NCBI RefSeq assembly: GCF_025151995.1 | Contig: NZ_CP102290.1 | Coordinates: 434,001-498,000 of the forward strand | Length of the DNA: 64,000 nt | Direction of reading: 5' to 3' | Origin: Ruminococcus gauvreauii | GTDB taxonomy: Bacteria; Bacillota; Clostridia; Lachnospirales; Lachnospiraceae | Part shown: one piece after another, positions 63,624 to 64,000 of the stretch | Numbering within the stretch: position 1 is the stretch's first letter | How the letters are laid out: each line of letters opens with the position of its first letter | Translations under genes and position numbers: made by a program | The notes under the pieces: generated by a model | Databases searched by the model: none | What the model was told of the DNA's origin: nothing | Seen by the model: only the letters and a program-made list of their open reading frames with translations

Positions 63624-64000
63624 CTGTTTTTACATGTGCTGACGATTTCAGCTCCATGATGACCTGTATTTACGACGCCTGGGGAAGTGGTCTCGGCCAC
63701 CGGAATATCCGTCTGATGACAGAACCCCTCTATGAGACCGAACTTTTCTGCAGTTACCGCCATGTTGAAGCAGATGAAGAAAAGACCGGTAAAGTGATCC
63801 GGTCCATTCAGTGTAAAATATCGTATGAAGTTTTCAAAATGGTCTTCCGTGCCAGCCTGTCATTTAAGGAAGACAAACTGGACTGCATCTACCGTTTTTT
63901 GCTGCTTGCGTTTCACCATGGTCCTTCTGTTACAGGGCGTCTGCAGGAACCTGCCGTCGCCGGCCTGTTCGAGATTGAGCGTAAAGTTTTAAATGAAGCA
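63620..64000 (+). CDS. TIGR03915-type DNA metabolism protein (3' end outside window)
   Basis: First 127 codons of the usual partner of the radical SAM protein: MTVFTCADDFSSMMTCIYDAW... through LLAFHHGPSVTGRL. The family has a uracil-DNA-glycosylase-related domain farther on, outside the window. The start overlaps the upstream stop as ATGA, so translation is coupled. Confidence 0.85.
   Translation, partial: MTVFTCADDFSSMMTCIYDAWGSGLGHRNIRLMTEPLYETELFCSYRHVEADEEKTGKVIRSIQCKISYEVFKMVFRASLSFKEDKLDCIYRFLLLAFHHGPSVTGRLQEPAVAGLFEIERKVLNEA

Noticed and set aside
1..64000. CRISPR arrays, rRNA or tRNA genes
   Set aside because: No regularly spaced repeats and no recognisable rRNA or cloverleaf sequences were seen on either strand by eye.

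Overview
The window is a chromosomal segment of a spore-forming, fermentative clostridium, most likely a member of the Lachnospiraceae. The evidence is a full spoIIIA operon, a cotJ spore-coat operon, pyruvate formate-lyase, a butyryl-CoA:acetate-type CoA-transferase, a propionate/acetate-type CoA-transferase, an FprA flavodiiron protein and roughly 50% GC DNA. No rRNA, tRNA or CRISPR array was seen.

Layout. 1-9.6 kb (minus strand) holds housekeeping and sporulation genes: xseA (cut by the window edge), nusB, an Asp23/YqhY protein, prfC, a DJ-1-like protein and spoIIIAA-AH. 9.6-17.8 kb (minus) holds an Sfp-type phosphopantetheinyl transferase, a UvrD-like helicase, gltX, acpP, an ftsW/spoVE-type SEDS gene, a membrane GDPD phosphodiesterase and an MBL-fold hydrolase. 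17.9-39.5 kb is the cotJ region. 39.5-44.2 kb carries an L,D-transpeptidase and two CoA-transferases. 44.3-49.9 kb is a dlt-like operon with an added PLP-dependent decarboxylase. 49.9-61 kb carries a large hybrid sensor kinase, fprA, two Gfo/Idh/MocA dehydrogenases separated by a group II intron, and small membrane and lipid genes. 61-64 kb has a thioesterase, a MoaE-like protein and a LexA-type-box-controlled radical SAM repair pair cut by the window edge.

Main discovery. cotJC, the manganese-catalase-like spore coat gene, is present in three pieces (18538-18638, 23712-23798, 38511-38949) separated by two insertions of 5,073 and 14,712 bp. Each insertion is bounded by a direct repeat (14 bp and 6 bp). 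Each rejoined element end forms a dyad-symmetric attP-like site, and each element carries one large serine recombinase. Removing both elements at the repeats restores an uninterrupted 208-codon cotJC with no frameshift or stop, and places a Cu/Zn-SOD-like gene directly behind cotJA-cotJB-cotJC. This resembles the sigK 'skin' element, but as a double interruption of one coat gene. Developmentally controlled excision in the mother cell is the leading hypothesis.

The cargo is metabolic rather than phage-like. Element 1 carries pflB-pflA behind a ZTP riboswitch with an overlapping terminator, plus a 67-codon ORF next to the recombinase that is a candidate directionality factor. Element 2 carries a purine permease, a DUF3810 metalloprotease-like protein, an MraY-like transferase, a recombinase with a small partner gene, and a mixed sugar-importer/HlyD/MacB-like operon facing a two-component system.
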